Made by a program: the position numbers and the translations under genes. Source: Saccoglossus kowalevskii (lineage: Eukaryota > Hemichordata > Enteropneusta > Harrimaniidae). From it: a DNA stretch of 40,440 nucleotides. The notes under the pieces were generated by a model. That model did no database searches, was not told where the DNA came from, and worked only from the letters and a program-made list of their open reading frames with translations. Every line of letters begins with the position of its first letter. The stretch's first letter is position 1. The stretch spans positions 163,987 through 204,426 of the forward strand of contig NW_003109094.1 of NCBI RefSeq assembly GCF_000003605.2, read 5' to 3'. Below are positions 19,901-31,310 of the stretch, one piece after another.

Positions 19901-20090
19901 TTACTGTAGAATACTTTATTTTCGCTGAAGGAATGATTCAGCGAAAATATAATCCAGCGAATATACCCTTTTTTTCTATAATTTACATTAAACTTGTCGA
20001 AAATCAGTAAAAATAAACTCCATACAAAACACCAAAAGAAGTCTATTCAGTGAAAATTAAATCCATCTAAAATAAAGTATTTTACAGTAA
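19901..20090. mobile_element. TIR MITE, Tc1/mariner-like (190 bp)
   Basis: Inverted termini TTACTGTAGAATACTTTATT and its complement ATAAAGTATTTTACAGTAA match with one substitution over 22 bp. TA at both ends (CAT-TA-CTGTA, TACAG-TA-ATG) fits a TA target duplication. The interior has sub-repeats TTCGCTGAA, ATTCAGCGAAAAT and ATTCAGTGAAAAT. No coding capacity. Confidence 0.8.
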
Positions 20091-20600
20091 TGCATATATT
20101 AGAAGCATAACTTGTCAGTAGTTTTTTTTTTCATAATAATAAACATGCACACCGTTTCCTTGTGGCTATGGGATGCAACGTCGCCTACATTAGCGTTGCG
20201 CCGTCACCATTTCTAGAACGTCCTGGAAGTTTAGAGGTTCTATCGGGTGCTCTCGTTGCGGACTACCGATCACTTTGATAATGATTGCACACGTGCCAAC
20301 TAATTTGTTATCACCGATCATAAGTGGGATGTGGCAAAATGTGCACGTTACCCAAGTACACATCCCACCTGAAATTGAACACCTAACACGGGTCGAACCC
20401 TCTACCCTGGATAAGTACGCCATAGACTCAATATATAGGAAAAATCCCGTGACCAGAGTCACTAGCCGAGAGCCATTCTTCCATTTAATTTGATTTAGTG
20501 TTTGATCGGGTCGCAATGCCGCAGGATAATGCATTGGCATACTGTCATAGAACCAAAAGCAACGATACGAAGAACAGATACTGAAAATCGAATGTATTAG
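20091..20600. other. Intergenic, no gene seen
   Basis: A 116-codon frame on the minus strand (20190-20540) has no recognisable domain. The minus strand contains GGGTTCGACCC around 20393-20403, a Pol III B-box-like sequence, but without a well-placed A box. Confidence 0.4.
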
Positions 20601-20897
20601 CTAAAGCGCGGTAGTCGTCGCGCTGCGCATGTGCCACATTTGTGTTGATAAACATTGATTTTTCCACGCGCTCTACAAATGGAAATCACATGTATGAGGT
20701 TTGACCTGGGCGGGACTTGCACTGATTATCACCGGTGACTCCTTCGATACCTTTAAATAACATGAAAATTACTTAATTAAATCTTGGAAACGTCTCAGTT
20801 CGTACTCGTTGATCTGCGCAACAGTCAAAGTCGCCATCTTTGTTTATATGAGACCCATATCTCGCGCATGCGCTGCGCGACGACTACCGCGCTTTAA
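20601..20897 (+). mobile_element. MITE class C (297 bp)
   Basis: Left end CTAA + AGCGCGGTAGTCGTCGCGC; right end GCGCGACGACTACCGCGCT + TTAA. Left TTAA has mutated to CTAA. The interior includes TGATAAACATTGATTTTTCC and ATATGAGACCCATATCTCG. It matches 38828-39125 in opposite orientation. Confidence 0.85.
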
Positions 20898-20992
20898 ATG
20901 AACTAAACCATAACAAAATGCCGAATTAGTATTCGAGATTGTTTTCAGTTATCGCAACAAATTGCTATAAGATATGACAAGGCTCGGGATGG

Positions 20993-21019
20993 TATGCAAA
21001 TTAGCATGATTAGTATGCA
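20993..21019. repeat. TATGCARATTAGC palindromic repeat, copy 3
   Basis: TATGCAAATTAGCATGATTAG then TATGCA. It sits between two MITEs (20601-20897 and 21079-21234). Confidence 0.6.
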
Positions 21020-21078
21020 CAGATGCACTCAACATGTTGCACATTGACACGGAGCGAACGTAATACGCGCGTAACTGG

Positions 21079-21234
21079 TTAAAGCGTGAGAGTCGTCACC
21101 TGCGCATGCTTCAAGAGGCCATAGCGTGTTATTGTTTACAAACAAGCGTCTACCCATGAGCCTTTGTGTTATTAGCGTATGTTGTTGGGACTCAATTCCA
21201 GCGCATGCGCAGGTGACGACCCTCCCCGCTTTAA
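21079..21234 (+). mobile_element. MITE class A (156 bp)
   Basis: TTAA + AGCGTGAGAGTCGTCACCTG on the left; GCAGGTGACGACCCTCCCCGCT + TTAA on the right. The interior has CATAGCGTGTTATTGTTTAC, AAACAAGCGTCTACCCATGA and TTGGGACTCAATTCC. The right end is followed by a short direct duplication (GGCATCCCGCTTTAAGGC), apparently a repeated terminus. Confidence 0.85.
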
Positions 21235-21551
21235 GGCATCCCGCTTTAAGGCCTGTGACTAATTTTAAATTGGTGAATGAGTACAGATGACGCTCTGTGG
21301 CGGTTTCTAACCTATGAGTAATTGAAAAAAAACGCGAAAGGCGTAATTTAACTTTTTATGCGTCAGGGGTGTTGGTGGTGATGCACTCTACATTGTACCG
21401 TGTGACGGGGAATGATATATTTGTGGAAGGGGGTACATGGCGTCAAGTGGCCCACAGGTAAAACACCGAGTTGATGTACGGTTGTGGTGACAATAACTGA
21501 GAAATCATTTCTCGAATTTGGATCTAGGATGCTATGACAGGTGTTGAGCTG

Positions 21552-21596
21552 CGGTGAATCACCTATAACACTAAATCGAACGGAGGTGATTCACGG
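21552..21596. repeat. Hairpin GGTGAATCACCT / AGGTGATTCAC
   Basis: CGGTGAATCACCT and AGGTGATTCACGG form a 12-bp stem with a loop of about 19 nt. TATAACACTA follows each arm. Function unknown. Confidence 0.6.
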
Positions 21597-24410
21597 TACT
21601 AGTATAACACTAGGGTCGCGTAAATTGTGATGGGGTTATAGGGAACAAGGATATGACATCATATTTCGTGGGATCGTTTCTCATCTTCGACTTCACCGTG
21701 AACACAGCCTTTCATCACAGAATGTTTTCACTGACTTCGAGATATTTTACGGTTTTAATTAAATCACTGTTATATCTGTACAACTGAGTACCGCAATTGG
21801 ACGCCTGTCGGTATCTCTCTGTCGTCAAATAAACAAAATAATAAATAAACAAACATATTAAAAAGTAATATATCGTCTAAGCTTATTTCTCCGAAACGAC
21901 ATCGAAAGCTTAATTGATCTCTGATGCACGCCGAACTGCCGGCCATGGTAAAAGCTGGCAGTATTCAGTGACGGAATCGACAAGGCGGTTATAACCACAA
22001 TAATAGTACATTATATCGCATGTAAAGTAGGAATACGTTTTTCCAGCCTGGTACAACCACAATTTTTTTAGTAACGTCATCGCGGTATGAGTTCCAAATT
22101 AAGACCAAACTATTTATACATTTACGGTTTTGTTGAGTGGTAACTACAACAATTAAAACTACCGTACTGCTGTGTGACATACACACTAGCGTGGACCTTG
22201 AAATGTACCCCCCCCCCCCGTGACCTCGCTACTACCTGTAAAATCCAGTGAGCTACTTTAATATAGACATATCTTGCTTCCTTGAGTTCGTAGAAATACT
22301 GGTATTATTGATCCCCTATTTCCGTCTTTGTACTCAGATTTCATCATCCAACTTTAATAATCATTCGAATTAATAATATTTGAAAATAATACATACATTT
22401 AATGTGTAATATCAACACCTTTTCTAGTTTTTTTTTATATAAATATTTATGAATTTCACTAATCAAAATTAAATAGGTTTCTTTAGGATATGTTTTTTTT
22501 TTTTGGACGATCATGATGGAATTACTTTAGCAACATGTTCAGATGACATGATGTACACTTGACCCGGCTGGTTGTGTTCAACTGCCGTCACTGAACGCAA
22601 ACGACATGGCGGAGCCTATAGAATGTGATCGCTGGCATTTAGCGCCACTACGTATACCCTAAACAAGCGAGAGTTACTCGTCGTTCGATGCGATCGTACA
22701 GTCTTTGTGTAAACTTTTGCAGTAACGTTTGAAAGTATAAAAAGTACATCTATTGTTATTACTATTATTATCATCGACTTCTTTCAAATGCAAATTTTCA
22801 TAAATAATAAAAAAAAGTTGGGCAGCAATTAACTTAATGAGAAATACAGATCCAATTAACGCGAGAGCTGGCAATGGCTTCCGTCATCCGTATCGTTCAA
22901 ATGCAATTACTTGACGGAATCCAAAATAGTCGTGTATTTTTGGCAAAGATTTATGCGTATCAGCTGGTATTAGTTAATTGGATCACGTGACTCTACTGTG
23001 TGATAATTGTCAACCAAGGACTTCACCGTTCTCATATGACACCCTAAGTCATGTGTAATTAATTGGATACCGCATCGGTTCATCATATACTCGCAGTGAT
23101 ATTGATAGTGGTACTGCATTACTTTTGTGATTATGCCGCTAGCTGCATATTTCCAACAATTGTCGTCGAGTGTTTGTTGTAAATGAATATTTTGTCTTCC
23201 ATGTGGAATGCGTCTACTGGATTTATATTATGCTATTATTTTGATATTTTCCGCTGAAATTTTACGTGACAAACAACCCGAACCAAGGTCATCGCATTTT
23301 TGACGCGGCCTTTATTATTGCACAATGTGTTTAGCAAAGTAACTTGTAATTTGTAAAAAAAAAAAAAAAAAAAAAACTCACTGACCACCGTGGACATCAT
23401 AGGAACTTTTCTGTACAGCTCATGATGAATTTTATCTAATCATAAAATTCTGAAATCAAATTTAGAAGTATACTCTGAAATAAGTGCAACTGGGTTTGAG
23501 TGATGTTGTATCGGGATTACACATCACGATCTGCAATGCAGACTGGATTCAGTGCTCCAATATTTAGGGGATTGAAGCCATAACAACTGATTTCATCACT
23601 TTCTTTCAATAACCAGTGGGAGTTATTCTGCGTATAATACAAAACGGAAATGCAACTTTAAACTACACACAAAAAAATGCCAAGACCTCAACAAAAATGC
23701 ATCAGAGGTCTAATTCATATTACCCAAATTATGAGCGGGTGTCTAAAATTAAGCAATAGATGGGGTGCCAGTTCCGATCCCACGCTTCGGAAGTATGCAT
23801 AATTCTGCAATTATTAAATTAACATTATAATATTGATTTATTTCAATTTGTTAAAGTAATTCCATAAATTTAAAGTGATCAATAATAAGGCCCCTCTCTC
23901 CATAGTACGTTTCCAGTACCAGTGCATAGGTATTATATTATAACGCCTCCAACACGAGATGCTCACAAATAGTGCACCTTATCTGCGATAGGTTTGTTCA
24001 CGTGGAGCATCAACATTCCAATTCAAGGTGTGACCATCATACACTGGTGTGCGTGTTCACCTATTCGTCACACCGAGTAAATGAAAACACGGAACGTTCC
24101 CGTGATTTGCCAGGAATGTCGATTGATATTAAATTACACCCTTATGTCGACAGATAAACACAGTTAATGGGGCCGCAATACTTTCCGATTATCGCCTACA
24201 AGGGCCGTATTTCTTCGTGTCCCGCGAGTGGCAGCAATGGACAGCCACGTCAAACATATGAGCGCACGCAATTCAAGTACATTTGCGGTTTTGTTGATAT
24301 CTGTTTGTTTGTTTTTTCGTTATTATTTTTTTTTTGACGAAAGACAAAATAGAATCACGGGATCACATAGGCGGTGACTTGCAAACAGACTCTGATTTTT
24401 ACTTTTTGGT
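21597..24410. other. 2.8-kb intergenic stretch, no gene seen
   Basis: AT-rich, with poly-C at about 22207 and poly-A at 23355-23376. No reading frame above about 66 codons and no recognised element. Confidence 0.5.
23355..23376 (+). repeat. Poly(A) tract (22 A)
   Basis: Pure A run. It could be a retroposed tail, but I do not recognise a retroelement or gene copy upstream. Confidence 0.8.
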
Positions 24411-24541
24411 GTTTTTTTAATAAAATGAATTAAAATATTATGAAAGTGTATAGATAGCGAAAGGTGGGTTACTGTTTATTTCACTGCAACCCAACTTTCA
24501 CCATTTATACACTCCCATAATATTATATTTTATTGAAAAAA
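24411..24541. mobile_element. 131-bp imperfect palindrome (foldback/MITE-like)
   Basis: The left arm (GTTTTTTTAATAAAATG, ATATTATGAAAGTGTATAGA, GAAAGGTGGGTTACTG) is the near reverse complement of the right arm (CACTGCAACCCAACTTTC, ATTTATACACTCCCATAATA, TATTTTATTGAAAAAAC). Only about 10 bases separate the arms. Transcribed, it would fold into a stem of about 58 bp. Confidence 0.75.
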
Positions 24542-25457
24542 CAAAACAAAAAATATACAAGAGACTATATGTAAATCTAAGCGCGAGTTTCCAGTTCAGC
24601 GTACATCTTCAAATTATTTTAATATTGTTGTTTCAAGTAGCAGTTGCGACACTGTTGTCCCCGGACATTTGTCGCATAAACCATATGCATGATGTTTGTT
24701 GTGGGATGGCAAAGCTGTGCGGCTACCTCTATGTCAAATGTCAGTTGAATGCACTATATATCCCGGCGTTTACTAGTCCCACTCGAACACAGGCACCTGT
24801 GGATCTTAAACAAAGTTCCCACCGTGATTCCTAAGTGATTGAATCTCCTTTAGTATTGTTGGCCTGTGAGTCCATGGGACATTCGCCCTGGGTAGGTGTA
24901 AGACTTAGCTTCAGTTCAAGCACCGAGTAAGTCCACTACGCTACCGATTGTGGACGATTTTCTCGCTTAGTTCCAACCACAATCGTATTGAAACTTTTTT
25001 ACCTGCAACTAAACACTACTTAATTAATTATATTACTGAATATATACATATATATATATTCAGACCGGTTAGGATTGTTTCAGTTAATGTTAATGACTAC
25101 CTGACACCCTTAAAAGTTGACCTGCCATTGCTGCGTTGGGTCGCTGTGACCTATCGATTTTGGGATAGTGTGAACTCTAATTGGCTTTGCCATGACCTTG
25201 ATCAGTATGCTCCTCGGCAACAAGATGGAGATCTGTAAACACACACTACAGATATCAGCAATTTGTGATAACACTCATCAAGATGGGGAGGTGTTTCATA
25301 ATAAACTTGGTAAATGATCAAATAAAAGAGATATCACAGTCAACTCGGTTTGAACTATTTTGACTCATTTTTTGACCATGGAACGATCCTCGACAATAAA
25401 GCAATAAATCACGTGTGGTTGGGACGGGTGTCCGTATAACGCCCAGGGTAACTACTG
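24542..25457. other. Intergenic, no gene seen
   Basis: Noncoding. It includes a palindromic (AT)n stretch at 25039-25061 and an A-box-like TAGCGTAGTGG on the minus strand near 24935 without a matching B box. Confidence 0.45.
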
Positions 25458-27831
25458 CCAGTGATTATTCAGACTCAAATTCCCACATTCAGAGTCGGTG
25501 AGGCCAACTTACCCCCCCCCCCCCGCCAATAAGTATTCACACACATCCACACAGTGGTGGTAAGGCCAATATAGACCCAGTTTTTATTCAGACCCATATA
25601 TCCACACCCAGTGGCGATAAGGCCAATTTATACCCAGTGTTTATTCAGACCCATATATCCACACCAAGTGGCGATAAGGCCAATTTATACCCAGTGTTTA
25701 TTCAGACCCATATATCCACACCAAGTGGCGGTAAGGCCAATATAGACTTAGTGTTTATTCAGACCAATATATCCACACCAAGTGGCGGTAAGGCCAATAT
25801 AGACCCAGTGTTTATTCAGACCAATATATCCACACCAAGTGGAGGTAAGGCCAATATAGACCCAGTGTTTATTCAGACCCAAATATTCACACCCAGTGGC
25901 GATAAGGCGAATTTATACCCAGTGTATATTCAGACCAATATATCCACACCCAGTGGTGGTAAGGCCAAGTTATACCCAGTATATATTCAGACCAATATAT
26001 CCACACCAAGTGGTGGGAAGGCCAATATAGACCCAGTGTTTATTAAGACCAATATATTTACATCCAGTGGCGGTAAGGCCAATATAGACCCAGTGTATAT
26101 TCAGACCAATATATCCACACCAAGTGGTGGGAAGGCCAATATAGACCCAGTATTTATTCAGACCAATATATCCACACCAAGTGGTGATAAGGCCAATATA
26201 GACCCAGTGTGTATTCAGACCCAAATATCCACACCCAGTGACGATAAGGCGAATTTATACCCAGTGTATATTCAGACCAATATATCCACACTCAGTGGCG
26301 GTAAGGCCAATATAGACCCAGTGTTTATTCAGACCAATATATCCACACCAAGTGGCGGTAAGGCCAATATATACCCAATATTTATTCAGACCAATATATC
26401 CACACCAAGTGGGGGGTAAGGCCAATATAGACCCAGTATTTATTCAGACCAATATATCCACACCAAGTGGTGGTAAGGCCAATATAGACCCGGTATTTAT
26501 TCAGACCAATATATCCACACCAAGTGGGGGGTAAGGCCAATATAGACCCAGTATTTATTCAGACCAATATATCCACACCCAGTGGCGGTAAGGCCAATAT
26601 AGACCCAGTGTTTATTCAGACCAATATATCCACACCAAGTGGCGGTAAGGCCAATATAGACCCAGTATTTATTCAGACCAATATATCCACACCAAGTGGT
26701 GGTAAGGCCAATAAAGACCCAGTGTTTATTCAGACCAATATATCTACACCCAATGGCGGTAACGCCAATTTATACCCAGTGTATATTCAGACCAATATAT
26801 CTACACCCAATGGCAGTAAGGCCAATTTACACCCAGTGTATATCCAGACCAATATATCTACACCCAATGGCGGTAAGGCCAATTTATACCCAGTGTATAT
26901 TCAGACCAATATATCTACACCCAATGGCGGTAAGGCCAATTTATACCCAGTGTATATTCAGACCAATATATCTACACCCAATGGCGGTAAGGCCAATTTA
27001 TACCCAGTGTATATTCAGACCAATATATCTACACCCAATGGCGGTAAGGCAAATTTATACCTAGTGTTATTCAGACTAATATTTCTACACCCAATGGCGG
27101 TAAGGCCAATTTATACCCAGTGTATATTCAGACCAATATATCTACACCCAATGGCGGTAAGGCCAATTTATCCCGATTGTATACTCAGACCAATATATCT
27201 ACACCCAATGGCGGTAAGGCCAATTTATACCCAGTGTATATTCAGACCCATATATCCACATCCAGTGGTGGTAAGGCCAATATAGACCCAGTGTTTATTC
27301 AGACCCATATATCCACAACCAGTGTGTTAAGGCCAATATAGACCCATTGTTTTTCAGACCAATATATTCGCATCCAGTGGTGGTAAGGCCAATATAGACC
27401 CAGTGTTTCTCAGACCCAAATATTCACACCCAGTGGCGATAAGGCCAATTTATACCCAGTGTATATTTATACCCATATATTCACACTCAGTGGTGGTAAG
27501 GCCAATGCATACCCAGTGTATATTCAGATCAATATATCCACCAAGTGTTGGTAAGGCCAATATAGACCAACTGTTTACTCAGATCCAAATATTCACACCC
27601 AGTGGCGATAAGGCCAATTCATACCCAGTGTATATTCAGATCAATATATCCACACCCAATGGCGGTAAGGCCAATTCATACCCAGTGTATATTCAGATCA
27701 ATATATCTACACCCAATGGCGGTAAGGCCAATTTATACCCAGTGTATATTCAAACCCATATATCTACACCCAGTGAAGGTAAAGCCAATTTATACCCAGT
27801 ATATATTCAAACTCATATATCTACACCCAGT

Positions 27832-27942
27832 GAAGGTGGATTGATACCCATTGCATGCTCAGACCCATTTATCCACGTTCAATGGTAGCGAGGCTAGACG
27901 AATCAAAATTACGTTTTTCAAAAAACGTTATGATAACACAAT
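27832..27942 (+). repeat. Higher-order block 1 in the 57-bp array
   Basis: GAAGGTGGATTGATACCCAT, CACGTTCAATGGTAGCGAGG and AATCAAAATTACGTTTTTC recur at 28414 and 29509. The first part is a diverged pair of 57-bp units. The rest is unrelated and carries an ACGTTTTT/AAAAACGT palindrome (27911-27928). An ATG starting the next sub-array follows immediately. Confidence 0.9.
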
Positions 27943-28470
27943 ATGTCAACACCCAGTGGTGGTAAGGCCAATTTATATCCAGTGTATATTCAGACCAATA
28001 TGTCCACACCCAGTGGTGGTAAGTCCAATTTATACCCAGTGTATATTCAGACCAATATATCCACACCCAGTGGTGGTATGGCCAATTTATACCCAGTGTA
28101 TATTCAGACCAATATATCTACACCCAATGGCGGTAAGGCCAATTTATACCCAGTGTATATTCAGACCAATATATCCACACCCAATGGCGGTAAGGCCAAT
28201 TTATACCCAGTGTATATTCAGACCAATATATTCACACCCAATGACGGTAAGGCCAATATATACCCAGTGTATATTCAGACCAATATATCCACACCCAATG
28301 GCGGTAAGGCCAATATATACCCAGTGTATATTCAGACCAATATATCTACACCTAATGAAGGTAAAGCCAATTTATACCCAGTGTATATTCAAACCCATAT
28401 ATCTACACCCAGTGAAGGTGGATTGATACCCATTGCATGCGCAGACCCATTTATCCACGTTCAATGGTAG
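27943..28470 (+). other. Intact 175-aa repetitive reading frame (doubtful gene)
   Basis: Opens with ATG at the block boundary (MSTPSGGKANLYPVYIQTN), continues as about eight 19-residue repeats, and ends with SEGGLIPIACADPFIHVQW and a TAG in block 2. The next sub-array (28524 onward) starts with the same ATG context. It ends with the same tail but carries a one-base insertion near 29318. The residue composition is polar with no signal peptide or membrane segment and no known domain. It is most simply a by-product of a codon-multiple repeat; a translated repeat peptide is possible but unsupported. Confidence 0.15.
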
Positions 28471-28523
28471 CGAGGCTAGACGAATCAAAATTACGTTTTT
28501 CAAAAACGTTATGATAACACAAT
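28414..28523 (+). repeat. Higher-order block 2 in the 57-bp array
   Basis: Near-identical to block 1, one A shorter in the palindrome (ACGTTTTTCAAAAACGT, 28493-28509). It is followed by the same ATGTCAACACCCAGTGG start of the next sub-array. Confidence 0.9.
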
Positions 28524-29508
28524 ATGTCAACACCCAGTGGTGGTAAGGCCAATTTATACCCAGTGTATATTCAGACCAATATATCCACACCCAATGGCAG
28601 TAAGGCCAATTTATACCCAGTGTATATTCAGACCAATATATCCACACCCAATGGCGGTAAGGCCAATATATACCCAGTGTATATTCAAACCCATATATCT
28701 ACACCCAATGGCGGTAAGGCCAATTTATACCCAGTGTATATTCAAACCCATATATCTACACCCAGTAAAGGTAAAGCCAATTTATACCCAGTGTATATTC
28801 AAACCCATATATCTACACCCAATGGCGATAAGGTCATTTTATACCCAGTGTATATTCAGACCAATATATCTACACCCAGTGGTGGTAAGGCCAATTTATA
28901 CCCAGTGTATATTCAAACCCATATATCTACACCCAATGGCGGTAAGGCCAATTTATACCCAGTGTATATTCAGACCAATATATCCACACCCAGTGGTGGT
29001 AAGTCCAATTTATACCCAGTGTATATTCAGACCAATATATCTACACCCAATGGCGGTAAGGCCAATTTATACCCAGTGTCTATTCAGACCAATATATCTA
29101 CACCCAGTGGTGGTAAGGCCAATTTATACCCAGTGTATATTCAGACCAATATATCTACACTCAATGGCGGTAAGGCCAATTTATACCCAGTGTTTATTTA
29201 TACCCATATATTCACACCCAGTGGTGGTAAGGCCATTTTATACCCAGTGTATATTCAGACCAATATATCTACACCCAGTGGTGGTAAGGCCAATTTATAC
29301 CCAGTGTATATTCAAACCACATATATCTACACCCAATGGCGGTAAGGCCAATTTATACCCAGTGTATATTCAGACCAATATATCTACACCCAGTGGTGGT
29401 AAGTCCAATTCATGCCCAGTGTATATTCAATCCAATATATCCACACCCAATGGCGGTAAGGCCAATATATACCCAGTGTATATTCAAACCCATATATCTA
29501 CACCCAGT

Positions 29509-29611
29509 GAAGGTGGATTGATACCCATTGCATGCTCAGACCCATATATCCACGTTCAATGATAGCGAGGCTAGACGGATCAAAATTACGTTTTTCAAAA
29601 ACGTTATGATA
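29509..29611 (+). repeat. Higher-order block 3, end of the array
   Basis: Third copy, with palindrome at 29588-29604. Homology stops at TTATGATA and AT-rich unique sequence follows, so the array ends on a block. Confidence 0.9.
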
Positions 29612-31177
29612 CTTTATAATTTTATAACATTATTAAATCATGCATTTATAAAGTCAACAACAAATAACAGCATTGTTGTTGTTCACAAAATTATTCAAAT
29701 AACAAAATTAAAAATCAAGTTTTTATTTTTTTCTCAAAATGTTGTTACATCGTAAATTTATAACGTTAATATACTGTTATTATAACAATGAAATAATATA
29801 TTATTTCAATTTATTTTAGTTCGGAAAATGGCAAGTCGTTACAAAACGTCAATATAATAGTTTTGAGAAAAATATATATATTATATAAAAATATATATAT
29901 ATATCCCGAGTGTATATATATTTATTCAGATTGTTTTTATGCCATCTCAAAACTTAGTCGCATAATAAAACTTGTAAACGTCATACTAGTGATGTTTTTT
30001 TTTTTAAAAAACACGTATTTTCACCATAACAAACATTAACGGTATAATTACGTAACTTAATTACATCATTATAGCGTTTCTTTTGGTAACGTTTTTAATC
30101 AGCAGCTGTGTATTTGTAACTCAAAGTTACGTTTTTTGTTTTTTTTTGTTCTGCCAAGCAATAGTTCGCAAAATATCATTTGGCAATACACTCGGACAAA
30201 ATAATAGTCAAACAGGTGCCTGAAAAACTAATCCAAACTTAGAGATGTTACCGCGGCAATCATTATTTCAATAATGTAAAATAGATGGACAACAACAAAT
30301 ATTGACAGCTATCTTAATTACTTCAAATGAGTCAGATACAATTGAAATCCACGTACTAGTTAATCCGCATCTAATCATGGTATTATCACTTTGGGGCCAA
30401 ATTACCATATTCGCTCATCCGTTAAAATTACTGTGAGAACGCTCCATGTTGCGGGTCTTGTATTGTTTACTGCAATATTATTACAAAGAGAATCGTGGGA
30501 AAGTGGCATGGACGGTTTTGTAATTGGTTATTTAAGTGTGTCCCGGGACAGGATAATTAAACCAGCACGCGTGCTATGCGGCGGGTGAACTATCTGCTTC
30601 ACGATTCGGGCATCACACACACGTTTAATAGATCCGACTTTTCAAGTTCTGTGTTCGAAAAAAAAAAATAATGAAAATTGAAAATATTGATATGCAGTGT
30701 ATATATTTTTTTATTTTATTTTTTTAAGTGACGTCATGAAAGTGTTGCTCAACACGATGCGATTTAGTCCTATTCTTCGGAATAATTTGTTGATTATCGA
30801 AGTTGAACATCGGCATAATAATATTAAAATGACCCGCACCAGTAGTACTACATCAAAATTCATATTTTTATTGTCCATGTTCAAATATTTAGATAACCTC
30901 GTTTAATTTGTCGTGTTTCATCACGTGATGCGAAAATCGATACTGCAGATGTTCCACGCACTAATTACACAGGATTCTGGTTTTAAGACACGATTATCAT
31001 CGTCCTCGCAAGCCACGTGCAGGGATGAGCCACATGGCGGAGTTTACATAGATATAATGGCTTAATGACCTCAAACATCAGGTTATTATTTTCCCACGTT
31101 ATTGTTTTCCCAGGTTATTATTCTACTGGTTGTGGAAACATGCAACCGACAAGCCAATGTTCGAACAACTGGTCGGG
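29612..31177. other. AT-rich intergenic stretch, no gene seen
   Basis: Very AT-rich, including (AT)n runs at about 29868-29925 and several ACGTTTTT sequences like those in the array blocks. No gene recognised. Confidence 0.5.
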
Positions 31178-31310
31178 CAGTGGCGGATCTGGCGATTCAT
31201 ATCATCTGGATTACGCATAGCTTCTCTGCGATTTACGCTCCGTATATCTTAAACGAAGCTTCCCCCCCCCCAATACATTTTGCTGGACCCTACACCTTGG
31301 TCGGCAGTGG
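31178..31310 (-). mobile_element. hAT-like MITE fragment
   Basis: Begins CAGTGGCGGATCTGGCG. About 100 bp (CATCTGGATTACGCATAGC, CTGCGATTTACGCTCCG, CCAATACATTTTGCTGGA) is the reverse complement of the interior of the element at 17571-17742. GGTCGG occurs before the left end and again before a second CAGTGG at 31305, suggesting a duplication or nested insertion. Confidence 0.7.

Larger units (their letters stand above)
25458..29611 (+). repeat. 57-bp minisatellite, about 70 units, higher-order structure
   Basis: The unit reads GACCAATATATCCACACC, MAGTGGCGGTAAGGCCAAT, WTAKACCCAGTGTTTATTCA. It is 57 bp, exactly 19 codons. The first unit (from 25458) is diverged and interrupted by a poly-C run. 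The unit shows internal similarity (GACCAATATATCCACACC.AGTG versus GGCCAATATAGACCCAGTG), so it is itself an old dimer of about 28 bp. Variants cluster: GACCCA types at the left, TTATACCCA types at the right. Two forward frames stay open over long stretches, one reading VYIQTNISTPNGGKANLYP. Several single-base indels break them. Three 110-bp blocks (27832, 28414, 29509) divide the right half into sub-arrays. Confidence 0.95.

Noticed and set aside
20380-20425. tRNA or tRNA-derived SINE on the minus strand (GGGTTCGACCC)
   Set aside because: The upstream A-box-like TGGCGTAC is imperfect and too close (about 23 nt), and no cloverleaf can be drawn.
24905-24955. tRNA-like A box TAGCGTAGTGG on the minus strand
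   Set aside because: No B box at a workable distance and no tRNA fold.
26696-29562. Second forward frame (MAVRPIYTQCIFRPIYLHP repeats, up to 341 codons)
   Set aside because: Overlaps the first open frame of the same 57-bp unit. Its length reflects a stop-free unit, and its long extent beyond 29318 depends on the one-base insertion.
25458-29611. CRISPR array
   Set aside because: Units are contiguous 57-bp tandem repeats without unique spacers, in a eukaryotic window.
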